The notes under the pieces are model-generated. The model had not been told where the DNA came from and searched no databases. It worked only from the letters and a program-made list of their open reading frames with translations. Below are positions 5,613-14,565 of a DNA stretch of 64,000 nucleotides, one piece after another; the first letter of the stretch is position 1, and each line of letters starts with the position of its first letter. This DNA comes from Bacteroidaceae bacterium (GTDB taxonomy: Bacteria; Bacteroidota; Bacteroidia; Bacteroidales; Bacteroidaceae): assembly GCA_017651245.1 (NCBI GenBank), contig JAGCDQ010000014.1, positions 1-64,000 of the forward strand. Reading direction: 5' to 3'. A program made the translations under genes and the position numbers.

Positions 5613-8558
5613 ATGAAAAAGCTATTTGCTATTTGTTTTTGTGCCATGCTTCTGGCAGCACCTGCTTGGGCACAAAAGAAGAGCGCCGTTTCGTTCGACT
5701 CTTACGAGTATGACTTCGGAAATGTCAATGCGACAGAAGGCGCGATTTGTCACACATTCACATTTAAGAACAAGTCGAAGGCACCTGTTGCCATCGGCGA
5801 GGTAAAACCCAGCTGCGAGTGCATTCAGGCACAGTATGCCGAGGAGGCTGTTGAGCCAGGTCAGAGTGCAACTGTGATGGTTGTGTTCAACCCGCGCAAG
5901 TCGATAGGTAAGAGTTTCCGTAGCGTGGAGTTGCTCGACAAGAACGGCAACACCCTCGGTGCCTTGTCTATCAAGGCGATGGTGACTGAAGGTCCTGCTC
6001 CGCAGAAGTATCCTTATCAGAACACGAATCTGTCTTATGCTGAGCGTGTGGAAAACCTCATCTCCCTGCTCACTCCTGAGGAGAAGGTGGGTCTGATGAT
6101 GAACAAGTCTGTTTCTGTGGATCGTCTCGGTATCCCATCTTACAACTGGTGGAGTGAGGCTTGTCATGGTGTGCGTCAAGGCGACTACACGGTGTATCCT
6201 CAGCCTATCGGTATGGCAGCAGCCTTCAATCCTCAGCAGATGTACGAGGTGTTCTCTACAGTGTCTGACGAGGCGCGTGCCAACTGGAACCGCACCGACC
6301 ACAACGACCCCAAGCTGTTTAACGTACCTATGGGTGTGACTTACTATCCAGGCAACCCAGAGCTGACTTTCTGGTGCCCGAACGTGAATATCTTCCGTGA
6401 CCCTCGTTGGGGACGTGGTCAGGAGACTTGTGGAGAAGACCCTTACCTGAACGCTGTGCTGGGTGTGCAGACCGTGTTGGGTATGCAGGGTGATGACGAC
6501 AAGTACTTCAAGACTCACGCTTGTGCCAAGCACTATGCCGTACACAGCGGTCCTGAGCCACAGCGTCACTCTTTCAACGCTTCTGTGTCGATGCGCGACC
6601 TTTGGGAGACTTACCTCCCAGCCTTCAAGGCTTTGGTGCAGAAGGGTAATGTGCGTGAGGTGATGTGTGCCTACAACCGTTACGAAGGCAAGCCTTGCTG
6701 CACCAGCGACCGACTTCTGGTGGACATCCTCCGTCGTAAGTGGAACTACGACGCCATCGTGCTCACCGACTGCGACGCTATCAATAACTTCTACAACCGT
6801 GGTCAGCACGAGACCCACGCTGGTCCTCTGGAGGCTTCTGTGGACGCTGTGCTGAACGGTACCGACCTCGAGTGTGGTAAGGTGTTCATGGTGCTTACAG
6901 AGGCGTTGGAGAAAGGTCTCATTCAGGAGAGCACCCTCGACTTCCACTTGCGCAAGAGCCTCTATGGCCGTTTCGAGTTGGGTATGTTTGACCCAGCCGA
7001 GATGCTGCCTTGGGCAAACCTCACTGCTGATGTGATCAGTAGCGAAAGCAACAATGACCTCGCTATTCAGGCTGCCCGCGAATCGATGGTGCTGCTCGAC
7101 AACAGCAAGGGCATTCTTCCTCTCTCGAAGAACCTGAAGAAAATCGCTGTGTTGGGTCCTAACGCTGACGATGTGGAATTGCTGAATGGTAACTATGGTG
7201 GCACACCTACGAAGGCACACCAGCACTCTCTGCTTGAGGGTATCAAGAATGCATTGCCTAACACGGAGGTCTTCTACAAGAAAGCTTGTGAACTGTCTGA
7301 TGGTTACACCACCATTCATCATCTGCAGGAGTTCAACGATGGCAAGGGTATCATGGCTGAGTTTTTCAACAACAACAGCCTGAGCGGCAAGCCTGCCGTG
7401 ACGAACTACTATAACGAACTGAACTTCTCCACCTTTGGTGCATGGGGCTTTGCACAGGGCGTCAGCAAGGATACACTCTCAGTACGCCTCTCTGGTAAGT
7501 ACAAGGCTACCTTCACGGGTGATATGCAATACACACTTTCTACCGACAACGGCTACGTGCTGAAGGTGAATGGCAACGTGGTGGAAGAGTCTAAGGGCGG
7601 CGGTGGTCGTGGCTTCGGCTTCGGTTTCGGTCGCGGTGGTGCTAACTACAAGTCTTTCCCTGTGAAAGCTGGTGAGACTTACGACGTCGTGATTGAGTAC
7701 AAGCACGGCAACGGCAACTTCGCCATGCTGCGTGGTGATATCTGCGAACGCAAGCTCATCGAGTTTGACGACCTCGCGAAGGAAGTGAAGGATGTGGATG
7801 CCATCATCATCATCGGTGGTATTTCTGCCCGTATGGAAGGTGAAGGTGGTGACAAGGCTGACATTGAACTGCCAGCTGTTCAGCAGCGTCTCGTTCGTGC
7901 CATGCACGCTACAGGCAAGCCTGTTGTGTTTGTCAACTGCTCAGGTTCTGCTATCGCATTCGGCAGCGTGGAAGGTCAGTATGACGCTCTCCTGCAGGCT
8001 TGGTATCCTGGTCAGGGTGGTTCGAAGGCTTTGGCTGATGTGCTCTTCGGTGACTTCAACCCAAGCGGCAAGCTTCCGGTCACTTTCTATCGTTCCAACA
8101 GCGACCTGCCAGAGTTCACAGATTATAGCATGGAGAACCGCACTTACCGCTACTTCAAGGGTGAGGCTCAGTTCCCATTCGGTTATGGTCTTTCCTACAC
8201 GACCTTCAAGTATGGTCAGGGTAAGCTCTCCAAGACTTCTATGGCGGCTGATGGCAAGGTGACGCTCACTGTTCCTGTCACGAATACAGGTGATCGTGAA
8301 GGTGCTGAAATCGTACAGGTGTATGTGAAGGCACTTGACTACCCAGAGGCTCCTATCAAGTCGCTCAAGGGCTTCCAGAAGCTCTTCCTCAAGGCTGGTC
8401 AGACGGCTCAGGCAGTCATCACGTTGGATGGCGAGTCTTTCGAGTACTATGATCCTTCCATTGACGAGCTTTCCACTCGCCCTGGACGTTATCAGATTCT
8501 CTACGGTAGTTCTTCCCTCGACAAGGACTTGCAGCGCCTTGATTTCGTCGTGAAATAA
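5613..8558 (+). CDS. Secreted glycoside hydrolase family 3 with N-terminal DUF1573 and inserted PA14
   Basis: A 981-residue protein with a signal peptide (cleavage near AWAQ, residue 21). Residues about 27-125 form a DUF1573/ASH-like Ig domain (YDFGNVNATEG, PSCECI). The GH3 TIM barrel follows from about 140. The nucleophile is predicted as Asp386 in VLTDCDA. A PA14-like domain with a Gly/Phe-rich loop (GGGGRGFGFGFGRGG) spans about 580-710. The second GH3 domain and a C-terminal fibronectin-III-like domain complete it. The layout resembles Bacteroidetes beta-xylosidases and beta-glucosidases acting on xylan or xyloglucan fragments; the exact sugar cannot be fixed. It probably acts in the periplasm or at the surface. 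The esterase gene follows 22 nt downstream, so co-transcription is likely. Confidence 0.9.
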   Translation: MKKLFAICFCAMLLAAPAWAQKKSAVSFDSYEYDFGNVNATEGAICHTFTFKNKSKAPVAIGEVKPSCECIQAQYAEEAVEPGQSATVMVVFNPRKSIGKSFRSVELLDKNGNTLGALSIKAMVTEGPAPQKYPYQNTNLSYAERVENLISLLTPEEKVGLMMNKSVSVDRLGIPSYNWWSEACHGVRQGDYTVYPQPIGMAAAFNPQQMYEVFSTVSDEARANWNRTDHNDPKLFNVPMGVTYYPGNPELTFWCPNVNIFRDPRWGRGQETCGEDPYLNAVLGVQTVLGMQGDDDKYFKTHACAKHYAVHSGPEPQRHSFNASVSMRDLWETYLPAFKALVQKGNVREVMCAYNRYEGKPCCTSDRLLVDILRRKWNYDAIVLTDCDAINNFYNRGQHETHAGPLEASVDAVLNGTDLECGKVFMVLTEALEKGLIQESTLDFHLRKSLYGRFELGMFDPAEMLPWANLTADVISSESNNDLAIQAARESMVLLDNSKGILPLSKNLKKIAVLGPNADDVELLNGNYGGTPTKAHQHSLLEGIKNALPNTEVFYKKACELSDGYTTIHHLQEFNDGKGIMAEFFNNNSLSGKPAVTNYYNELNFSTFGAWGFAQGVSKDTLSVRLSGKYKATFTGDMQYTLSTDNGYVLKVNGNVVEESKGGGGRGFGFGFGRGGANYKSFPVKAGETYDVVIEYKHGNGNFAMLRGDICERKLIEFDDLAKEVKDVDAIIIIGGISARMEGEGGDKADIELPAVQQRLVRAMHATGKPVVFVNCSGSAIAFGSVEGQYDALLQAWYPGQGGSKALADVLFGDFNPSGKLPVTFYRSNSDLPEFTDYSMENRTYRYFKGEAQFPFGYGLSYTTFKYGQGKLSKTSMAADGKVTLTVPVTNTGDREGAEIVQVYVKALDYPEAPIKSLKGFQKLFLKAGQTAQAVITLDGESFEYYDPSIDELSTRPGRYQILYGSSSLDKDLQRLDFVVK

Positions 8559-8580
8559 ATAAATAAAAACCAATCACTCT

Positions 8581-10434
8581 ATGAAACGTCGATTTGCTGT
8601 TTACATCGCGGCTTGTCTCTGTGCAACCGCTACGATGGCTCAAAAGGTCAAGCAATCCACCATCTGCAATGCTGACGGTACAGTGACCTTCCGTTATGAA
8701 AACCCCAATGCCAAGGAGGTGCAGGTGGATGTGCAGTTTGCAGGTCGCAACCCGATGGTGAAGGGTGCGGATGGGGTGTGGACAGCCACACTCGGTCCTG
8801 CGGCTCCCGATATGTATCCTTACTGCTTCGTGGTGGATGGGGTGAGTGTGATGGACCCTCTTTGTCCGCAGTATTTCCCCAACGAAGGTTTCAAGAACAG
8901 CCTCTTGGAGATTCCCGCCAAGAGCGGCTCCCTTGCCCACGACATCAAGAACGTGCCTCACGGAAGGGTGGACTACATCCACTACTATTCTAACAGCCTC
9001 AAGGGTGTGAACAATGCCATCGTGTATCTTCCTCCGAAGTACGATACCGACAAGGACAAGAAGTATCCTGTGTTCTATCTGCTGAGTGGTACGACCGACA
9101 CGGAAGAGGTGTATTACAAGGTGGGACGCGTGAACTACATCCTCGACAACCTCATTGCTGAGGGTAAGGCTGAGGAGATGATTGTGGTGCTCCCATACGG
9201 TAATCCTACCAAGCTGTTGCCTCCTGCTCCCGCTCCTGCTGGCGGATTTGGCGGTTTCGGCGGTGGTATGGGTATGATGCGTGATGTGGTGGGTGAAGAT
9301 CTCACTGGCGACCTGATGAGCTATGTGGAGAGCCACTATCGCACCATCAATGATCGCGACCATCGTGGTATCGGTGGTTTCTCTCGTGGTGGTAATCAAG
9401 GTCTTGGTATTGGTCTCCGTAACCTCGACAAGTTCTCGTATCTCTGCTCTTACAGTTCCTTCACGGCAACAGAAATCCCAGGTGTGTATGACAATGCTGC
9501 TGACACCAACAGCAAGATTCACCTCTTCTGGTTGGGTGTGGGAACGGATGACTTCCTCTTCGGCAATGCTCGTGACTACATGGAGCACCTCGACAAGCAT
9601 GGTATCCGTAGTGTGAAGGAGTTCACGCATGACAAGTTCGGTCACACTTGGATGAACGCCAAGTATTTCCTCGATAAGTCCTTGCGTCTGCTCTTCAATC
9701 CTACCGCTTCGGAAGAGGCTATGAAGAACGGCAAGCCTGCTTTGGCTCGTACGGGTGAGGAACAGCAGTTCACGGGTGCCACGATGGCGAGATTGTTCCC
9801 TCGTCAGGTGACTTCGCCTGAGTATGCTGACGGTAAGGTGACCTTCCGCATCAATGCGCCTGAGGCAAAGAGCGTGACGCTGGAAAGCGAATTGCTTGCT
9901 GCTCCTGTAGCCCTCACGAAGGGTGATGATGGCGTGTGGAGTGTGACGCTGACTGACCATGTGGATGATGTCTTTAAGTATTGCTTCATCGTGGATGGTA
10001 CGAAAGTGGCTGACCCCACCAATATGTACCTTTCTCCCGATCAAGGATTCAAATACAGCATCGCCTATGCGCCCAACAACCCATACGATGTGCAGAAGCT
10101 GGGCAACATCAAGTTCGGCACAATCGCTCATGATTGGAACCAGAATACAGCCACCTATGTTCCCTCCATCTCAGCAGCTGACGGTGGCATCATCTTCTTG
10201 GTGCCAGGCAAGGATGACACGATGGAGAGCTGGTTCAAAGTCGGCGGAGCCAACCTGATTTCTGACAAACTCCTCGCAGAAGGCAAGATCAAGTCTTTCC
10301 ACTTGATTTCGGATGCGGATGCAAGTAAGAAATTCATTGAATCGAAGACGGTCCATGTACTCAAGGCTTCTGACTACAAGACTTGGAAGGAACGTCGTGC
10401 AGCCCTCGAGAAATTGCTCTTGAGCTTGAAGTAA
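8581..10434 (+). CDS. CE1-type esterase with duplicated CBM48-esterase modules, second one degenerate
   Basis: A 617-residue protein with a signal peptide ending near MAQK. Residues about 22-125 form an Ig/CBM48-like E-set domain. They are followed by an alpha/beta hydrolase of the feruloyl/acetyl-xylan esterase type, with Ser268 in GGFSRGG, His355 in KFGHTW and an acid in GVGTDD. A proline/glycine-rich stretch (APAPAGGFGGFGGG) lies before the Ser. From about residue 410 a second E-set domain is followed by a shortened hydrolase-like segment without any GxSxG. The enzyme probably removes ferulic or acetyl groups from xylan, helping the upstream GH3. Its second half may be a binding module. 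A terminator follows. Confidence 0.85.
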   Translation: MKRRFAVYIAACLCATATMAQKVKQSTICNADGTVTFRYENPNAKEVQVDVQFAGRNPMVKGADGVWTATLGPAAPDMYPYCFVVDGVSVMDPLCPQYFPNEGFKNSLLEIPAKSGSLAHDIKNVPHGRVDYIHYYSNSLKGVNNAIVYLPPKYDTDKDKKYPVFYLLSGTTDTEEVYYKVGRVNYILDNLIAEGKAEEMIVVLPYGNPTKLLPPAPAPAGGFGGFGGGMGMMRDVVGEDLTGDLMSYVESHYRTINDRDHRGIGGFSRGGNQGLGIGLRNLDKFSYLCSYSSFTATEIPGVYDNAADTNSKIHLFWLGVGTDDFLFGNARDYMEHLDKHGIRSVKEFTHDKFGHTWMNAKYFLDKSLRLLFNPTASEEAMKNGKPALARTGEEQQFTGATMARLFPRQVTSPEYADGKVTFRINAPEAKSVTLESELLAAPVALTKGDDGVWSVTLTDHVDDVFKYCFIVDGTKVADPTNMYLSPDQGFKYSIAYAPNNPYDVQKLGNIKFGTIAHDWNQNTATYVPSISAADGGIIFLVPGKDDTMESWFKVGGANLISDKLLAEGKIKSFHLISDADASKKFIESKTVHVLKASDYKTWKERRAALEKLLLSLK

Positions 10435-10466
10435 GATGGCGTGATAGCCAAGCTATCAACAAACAG

Positions 10467-10500
10467 AAAGAGGCGGTCGTTTGACTGCCTCTTTGTTGTT
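10467..10500. terminator. Bidirectional terminator between convergent genes
   Basis: Stem AAAGAGGC (10467-10474) and GCCTCTTT (10487-10494) with a 12-nt loop, then GTTGTTT. It lies between the esterase stop and the convergent lipoprotein stop at 10508. Confidence 0.75.
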
Positions 10501-10507
10501 TCTGTCC

Positions 10508-12541
10508 TTATCGCTTTTTCCTGTCAGCGTTCCGGTTCCTGATGGTCCTTTCCTTGTCTGGCTTCTGCTTGGTGATTTTCTGCGGTTTCTGCTTCGCCAA
10601 CGGCAGGGCGGTAGGATTCCAGTTCTGGGTGATTTCCCATTGTGCCTTGAGCGTGAGACCATCTGGGTAATAATAAACAGGCTCGGGCTGGAGATGCAGG
10701 TCGTAGTCGCCTGTGTCCCAAACACCATTGTTGTTGAGGTCGCGGAAGAGGCGCAGGTAGTAAGTGCCTGGAGCGAGGAAATAGAAGTCGGCGTGTCCGT
10801 TGGTTGCCTTGATGCTCTTGACCACTTTGTCGGAGCCAGAGAGCAATTCCACGATGGCATCGTCCCAGCTTCCCTGCAAGGCAACGAAGAGGGTGGAGTA
10901 GGAGTCAAGCGAGCGCATACGAATCGTTCGCTTGAGAGCTTCGCTACGTTTGCCGTAGATGTTGATGAAGGCAGCGGTGTCGATTTCTACCTGATAGGTG
11001 GAGTCTGCTTCCCACTCTGCATAGAGACGGTAGGTCTTGAGCTTGCCAGGCACTTGTCGGAAAAGGAACTTGGCTGGCTGGAAAAGGGTGTCCACCTTCA
11101 TGCTGAAATGTATCTTGGAAAGATCAACGGTTTCGAGTGGTTCCTCAAAGACAAAGTCGATATTCTTATCGGGGTCCATCGACTGGAGGTTGTTGATCTT
11201 GTAGGAGAGGAACTCCTCAGGCAATGGCGGAATCTCTATCTCGTCATCGTCTTTCTTTTTCTTCTTCTTGTCTTGCTTGCTCTCCTTCACCTCTTGCTCT
11301 TTCTCGTTCTCCTTCTCGGTTTTTTGGGCAGCACGACGTTCCGCTTTCACTTGCTGCTTGTACTCTTTCGCCCACTCTTCCATCGCTTCCTGATACTCAC
11401 GGGCAAGACGCTCCTTGGAAATCTTGGAGACAAGTCTCAAAGTGTCGGTGGTGATGGACAAGTTGCCCGTAGTGTCGGTCTCGAAGAAATCCAACTGGAT
11501 TTGAAGCGTGTCTAAGTTGTAGATGAGGGAATCCTTGATCCAGTAGTCGAGAGAATCGTTATGCTGGCTGGCTTCCACGAGGAAAGCATCTTTGGCATCG
11601 AAGTTCAATCCAGTGATACGGGGCAAGGTGTCGCTGCCTGCCGTGAAGTAGAGTGAGAACTGCTGGAGGATGGGGCGTTCGCTCTTGAGCAGGTGACGGT
11701 CTTGGAGGGCTGACTCAAAGGCGGTCAGCACGATATCGTCGGGATAGTAATGGGTATATGGCGTATAGACGATAGAATCGTAGTGGATGCTATCGTGCCA
11801 GATGGTATCGGGGCGGATATCGGGACGACTGGAGGTGCTGAGGAGGCGGTCGGAGAAAGCGACGGCTTCGGCACGTTGGTCGTAGATATAGTTCTGGTTC
11901 AAATCCTTGAGGGCAAAGGCACGATAATGTCCAGGGGCAAGACCTTTGACCACGAAATGCCCACGACTGTCTGTGCGGGAGATGCGCTCGAATGGTTGGG
12001 TGCGGAAGACGGAATCAGGCAAAACCTGAAGGGAGTCCACTTTGTAGAGTCCGACCAACATTCCCTTGATGGGTTCGAGGTTCTCAGCATTCAGTACATG
12101 ACCAGACACTTGGAAGGTATCTACCTGTTCGCCTGTGGAGAAGGTGAAGGCATAGTCGCCATAGGGATTTCCTTCGTTGTTGTCAACAATGGCATCGGCG
12201 AAGTCTATCGTGTAGGTCATATTGGGCTTGAGGGAATCCAGCAGGGTGACGGTGATGCGTCGTCCATTGGCTTCAATCTCTGGTTGCTGGATCTGAGGGG
12301 GCGAGATGACCACCTTTTCGGAGGCATTCTCTATCTTCACGATTTCATCGAACTCAATCGTCACTCGCTTCACGTTCTTCTCATTGGCAGCACCAAACTT
12401 GGGCGAGGTGTGCATCACCTTGGGAGGGGTCTCGTCGTAGGGACCACCATCGGGAGTGCCAATGCGGGCACAAGCCAAGAATAGCAGCAGGATTGCTGCT
12501 ATCATGAGGGTGTGAAGTGTATAGAACGAGGTTCTTTTCAT
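10508..12541 (-). CDS. Large Ig-like domain lipoprotein
   Basis: A 677-residue protein with a type II signal peptide; the lipobox Cys is residue 24 (FLAC). A conserved TPDGGPYDETPPKV segment introduces a Big_5/SbsA-like Ig domain (about 38-120), and Cna-like repeats follow (HVLNAENLEPIKGMLVGLY and FRDLNNNGVWDTGDYDL). A highly charged Lys/Glu-rich linker, probably coiled or disordered, spans about 395-440. This is a conserved Bacteroidetes outer-membrane lipoprotein family of unknown role. Its start ATG overlaps the stop of the upstream GH3-auxin-family gene in ATGA, so the two are probably translationally coupled. Confidence 0.8.
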   Translation of the reverse strand: MKRTSFYTLHTLMIAAILLLFLACARIGTPDGGPYDETPPKVMHTSPKFGAANEKNVKRVTIEFDEIVKIENASEKVVISPPQIQQPEIEANGRRITVTLLDSLKPNMTYTIDFADAIVDNNEGNPYGDYAFTFSTGEQVDTFQVSGHVLNAENLEPIKGMLVGLYKVDSLQVLPDSVFRTQPFERISRTDSRGHFVVKGLAPGHYRAFALKDLNQNYIYDQRAEAVAFSDRLLSTSSRPDIRPDTIWHDSIHYDSIVYTPYTHYYPDDIVLTAFESALQDRHLLKSERPILQQFSLYFTAGSDTLPRITGLNFDAKDAFLVEASQHNDSLDYWIKDSLIYNLDTLQIQLDFFETDTTGNLSITTDTLRLVSKISKERLAREYQEAMEEWAKEYKQQVKAERRAAQKTEKENEKEQEVKESKQDKKKKKKDDDEIEIPPLPEEFLSYKINNLQSMDPDKNIDFVFEEPLETVDLSKIHFSMKVDTLFQPAKFLFRQVPGKLKTYRLYAEWEADSTYQVEIDTAAFINIYGKRSEALKRTIRMRSLDSYSTLFVALQGSWDDAIVELLSGSDKVVKSIKATNGHADFYFLAPGTYYLRLFRDLNNNGVWDTGDYDLHLQPEPVYYYPDGLTLKAQWEITQNWNPTALPLAKQKPQKITKQKPDKERTIRNRNADRKKR

Positions 12542-14064
12542 TGGTTCATCTGGAGGAGCTCCTCGATGTATTGACGAGAATTGCTGAGGCGAGGTATCTT
12601 GTGTTGACCACCGAGCTTTCCCTTACCCTTGAGCCATTCGTCGAAGAGTCCAGGTTTGGCGACAATGATTTCCAGCGGCTGAAGGGTGATATCCTTGTGA
12701 CGCTTGGCTTCATAGTCGGAATTGATGGCTTGAAGGGAACGGTCAAGAATGGTGGCAAACTCGTCGACGGAGGCTGGTGCCTTCGCGAAGTCGATGATCC
12801 ATTGGTGGCGGCACTTGGCGTTGCTGTCCATGAAGATGGGGGCAGCCGTGTAGTCCTTCACTTGTGCGCCAGTAGCCACACAAGCTTGCAGGAGTCCCTT
12901 CTCAGCATTGTCCACAATCAGCTCTTCACCAAAGGCATTGATGAAATGCTTGGTGCGTCCTGTGATGGAGAACTTGTAGGGGTCTTTCTGAGAGAATTTG
13001 ACGGTGTCGCCAATGAGGTATCGCCAGAGTCCGCAGCTGGTGCTGATGATCATTGCGTAGTTGACGCCTGTCTGTATCTCCCAGAGGGGAACAATCTTGC
13101 TCTCGTCGATAGGATAGCCGTTGGAATCGAGGTTGTCCATTGGACAGAACTCGTAGAATACGCCGTAGTCTATCATTAGGAGCATATTGGGGTCGGAAAG
13201 GTCGTTCTGCAAGCCAAAGAAGCCTTCGCTGGCGTTGTAGGTCTCCATGTAGTGCATGTTGGGCAATCCGATGATGTTCTTGTATTGCTCACGATAAGGG
13301 GTGAAAGCTACGCCTCCGTGGAAGAACACTTCGAGGTTGGGCCACACTTCGTCAAGACGGTCCACACCTTTCAGTTCCATCACTCGGTTCAAGACACTGA
13401 GCATCCAAGATGGCACACCACTGATGTTGGTGATATTCATATCCATCGCTGCCCTTGCAATCTTGTCGCGCTTCTCCTCGAAATCGCTCAGGAGGGCAAT
13501 CTTCTTCTTGGGCACACGAATGACTTTTGCGGCTGATGGGATATTCTCAATCAGGATGGCACTCAAGTCGCCCACCAAACTGTTGGGGGTGTTGAGGTTA
13601 GGTGCATGGCTACCTCCAAGAATGAGGCTCTTGCCAGAGAAGAACTTGCTCTTGGGGTTGATGTGCAGGTAGCTCACGATACAATCTGTGCCACCCCGAT
13701 AATGGATGTTCTTGAGTCCCTCGCCACTCACGGGAATAAACTTGCTCTTGTCGTTGGTGGTTCCAGATGATTTGGCATACCAACGCACTACGCCTGGCCA
13801 GAGGATGTCAGCCTCTCCTTCACGCATCCTTTGGATGTAGCTCTTCAGCTCTTCGTAGGTGTTCACCGACACCTGCTGACAGAACTGCTCGTAGGAGCTA
13901 ATCTGGTCGTAGTGATGTTCCGTACCCCATGCAGTCTTTTGTCCCTGACGAATCAGGTGGCGGAAAATCTTGAGTTGCAAATCCTTTGCATGGTTGGCAT
14001 ATTTCTCCAACTGTTTTTGTCTGCGGGAGAAATAGATTTTATTGAGGAAACCGGTCGTATTCAT
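12538..14064 (-). CDS. GH3 auxin-responsive-promoter family protein (acyl-adenylate-forming type)
   Basis: From the ATG at 14064 the protein has 508 residues (MNTTGFLNKIYFSRR). It contains the GH3/JAR1 family P-loop-like AKSSGTTNDKSKFIPVS, the YNASEGFFG adenylate motif and GRTKHFINAFGEELI. Plant relatives join amino acids to acyl acids through acyl-adenylates; the bacterial substrate is unknown. It is not a glycoside hydrolase despite the name. I chose 14064 because a strong promoter lies just upstream, between it and the next in-frame ATG. It forms a two-gene operon with the lipoprotein, with which it overlaps by 4 nt. Confidence 0.85.
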   Translation of the reverse strand: MNTTGFLNKIYFSRRQKQLEKYANHAKDLQLKIFRHLIRQGQKTAWGTEHHYDQISSYEQFCQQVSVNTYEELKSYIQRMREGEADILWPGVVRWYAKSSGTTNDKSKFIPVSGEGLKNIHYRGGTDCIVSYLHINPKSKFFSGKSLILGGSHAPNLNTPNSLVGDLSAILIENIPSAAKVIRVPKKKIALLSDFEEKRDKIARAAMDMNITNISGVPSWMLSVLNRVMELKGVDRLDEVWPNLEVFFHGGVAFTPYREQYKNIIGLPNMHYMETYNASEGFFGLQNDLSDPNMLLMIDYGVFYEFCPMDNLDSNGYPIDESKIVPLWEIQTGVNYAMIISTSCGLWRYLIGDTVKFSQKDPYKFSITGRTKHFINAFGEELIVDNAEKGLLQACVATGAQVKDYTAAPIFMDSNAKCRHQWIIDFAKAPASVDEFATILDRSLQAINSDYEAKRHKDITLQPLEIIVAKPGLFDEWLKGKGKLGGQHKIPRLSNSRQYIEELLQMNQ

Positions 14065-14085
14065 TGCAATGTGTGAATTTAGGTG

Positions 14086-14116
14086 CAAAGGTAGTGCAAA
14101 CCGAGCGAAATACAAA
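14086..14116 (-). promoter_or_regulatory. Promoter of the GH3-auxin-family/lipoprotein operon
   Basis: On the minus strand TTTG (14113-14116), 19 nt, then TACCTTTG (14086-14093): an exact Bacteroidetes promoter. The ATG is 21 nt beyond the -7 box. A second, decayed copy of the same promoter lies 84 nt further upstream. Confidence 0.8.
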
Positions 14117-14262
14117 GAGAAAACCCCTTTTTTCTTTTATTTCCGAGGTGCAGCCTACTTTCGGCGTAGCCAACGTACGATTAACCGAGCGAAATACAAA
14201 GAGAAAACCCCTTTTTCTTTTTTATTGTCGAACGTGAGTACGTTTGGCAAAGCCAACGGTAC
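14100..14262 (-). repeat. Tandem 84-nt duplication of promoter plus dyad element (copies B and C)
   Basis: CCGAGCGAAATACAAAGAG, the spacer and -33 region of the live promoter, occurs at 14101 and again at 14185. Each copy is followed by GAAAACCCC and a T-rich run, then by a dyad element (14143-14176 and 14230-14262). In the second copy the -7 box is replaced by TACGTTGG. The promoter halves are nearly identical, while the dyad elements differ (TTTCGGCGTAGCC versus GTTTGGCAAAGCC). Two AGTGAAA-type heptamers follow at about 14272. Confidence 0.75.
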
Positions 14263-14304
14263 AGAAATAAAGTGAAAAGTGACTAAAAGTGGAGAATGTT
14301 TTTC

Positions 14305-14540
14305 TAAGTATACTTCACTAGTGTCCACTAAAAAATGGACGAATTAAAAATTAAATAAATTAGGTTCACTTGAACCGCGATAGACGTTTCTCTGTTGAAT
14401 ACAGCATATAATAGAGTCGTTTCGTTTTCAAACGATTTGAAATCAAATCGGTGCACTTCGAAAATCTTTGTAACTAACTGTAATTCTATCATTTCGGAGA
14501 ACGCTTAGCAATTTTTAGTGGACAGTAATGAGTATACTTA
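14305..14540. mobile_element. MITE-like element or IS remnant with about 30-nt terminal inverted repeats
   Basis: The left end TAAGTATACTTCACTAG then GTCCACTAAAAA (14305-14334) and the right end TTTTTAGTGGAC then AGTAATGAGTATACTTA (14512-14540) are imperfect inverted repeats. The 236-nt element has no coding capacity. It contains internal hairpins, including CGATTTGA-AA-TCAAATCG near 14440. It lies in the 501-nt gap between rnc and the GH3-auxin-family gene. No convincing target duplication is visible. Confidence 0.55.
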
Positions 14541-14565
14541 ATGAGTGAAAATACTGTGCAACTCA

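Noticed and set aside
5622-7322. A 566-codon open frame antisense to the GH3 gene, and a similar 570-codon frame at 8419-10131 antisense to the esterase
   Set aside because: Both lack recognisable motifs and mirror strongly expressed genes with GC-biased third positions, which keeps the antisense frame open. No promoter or leader fits them.
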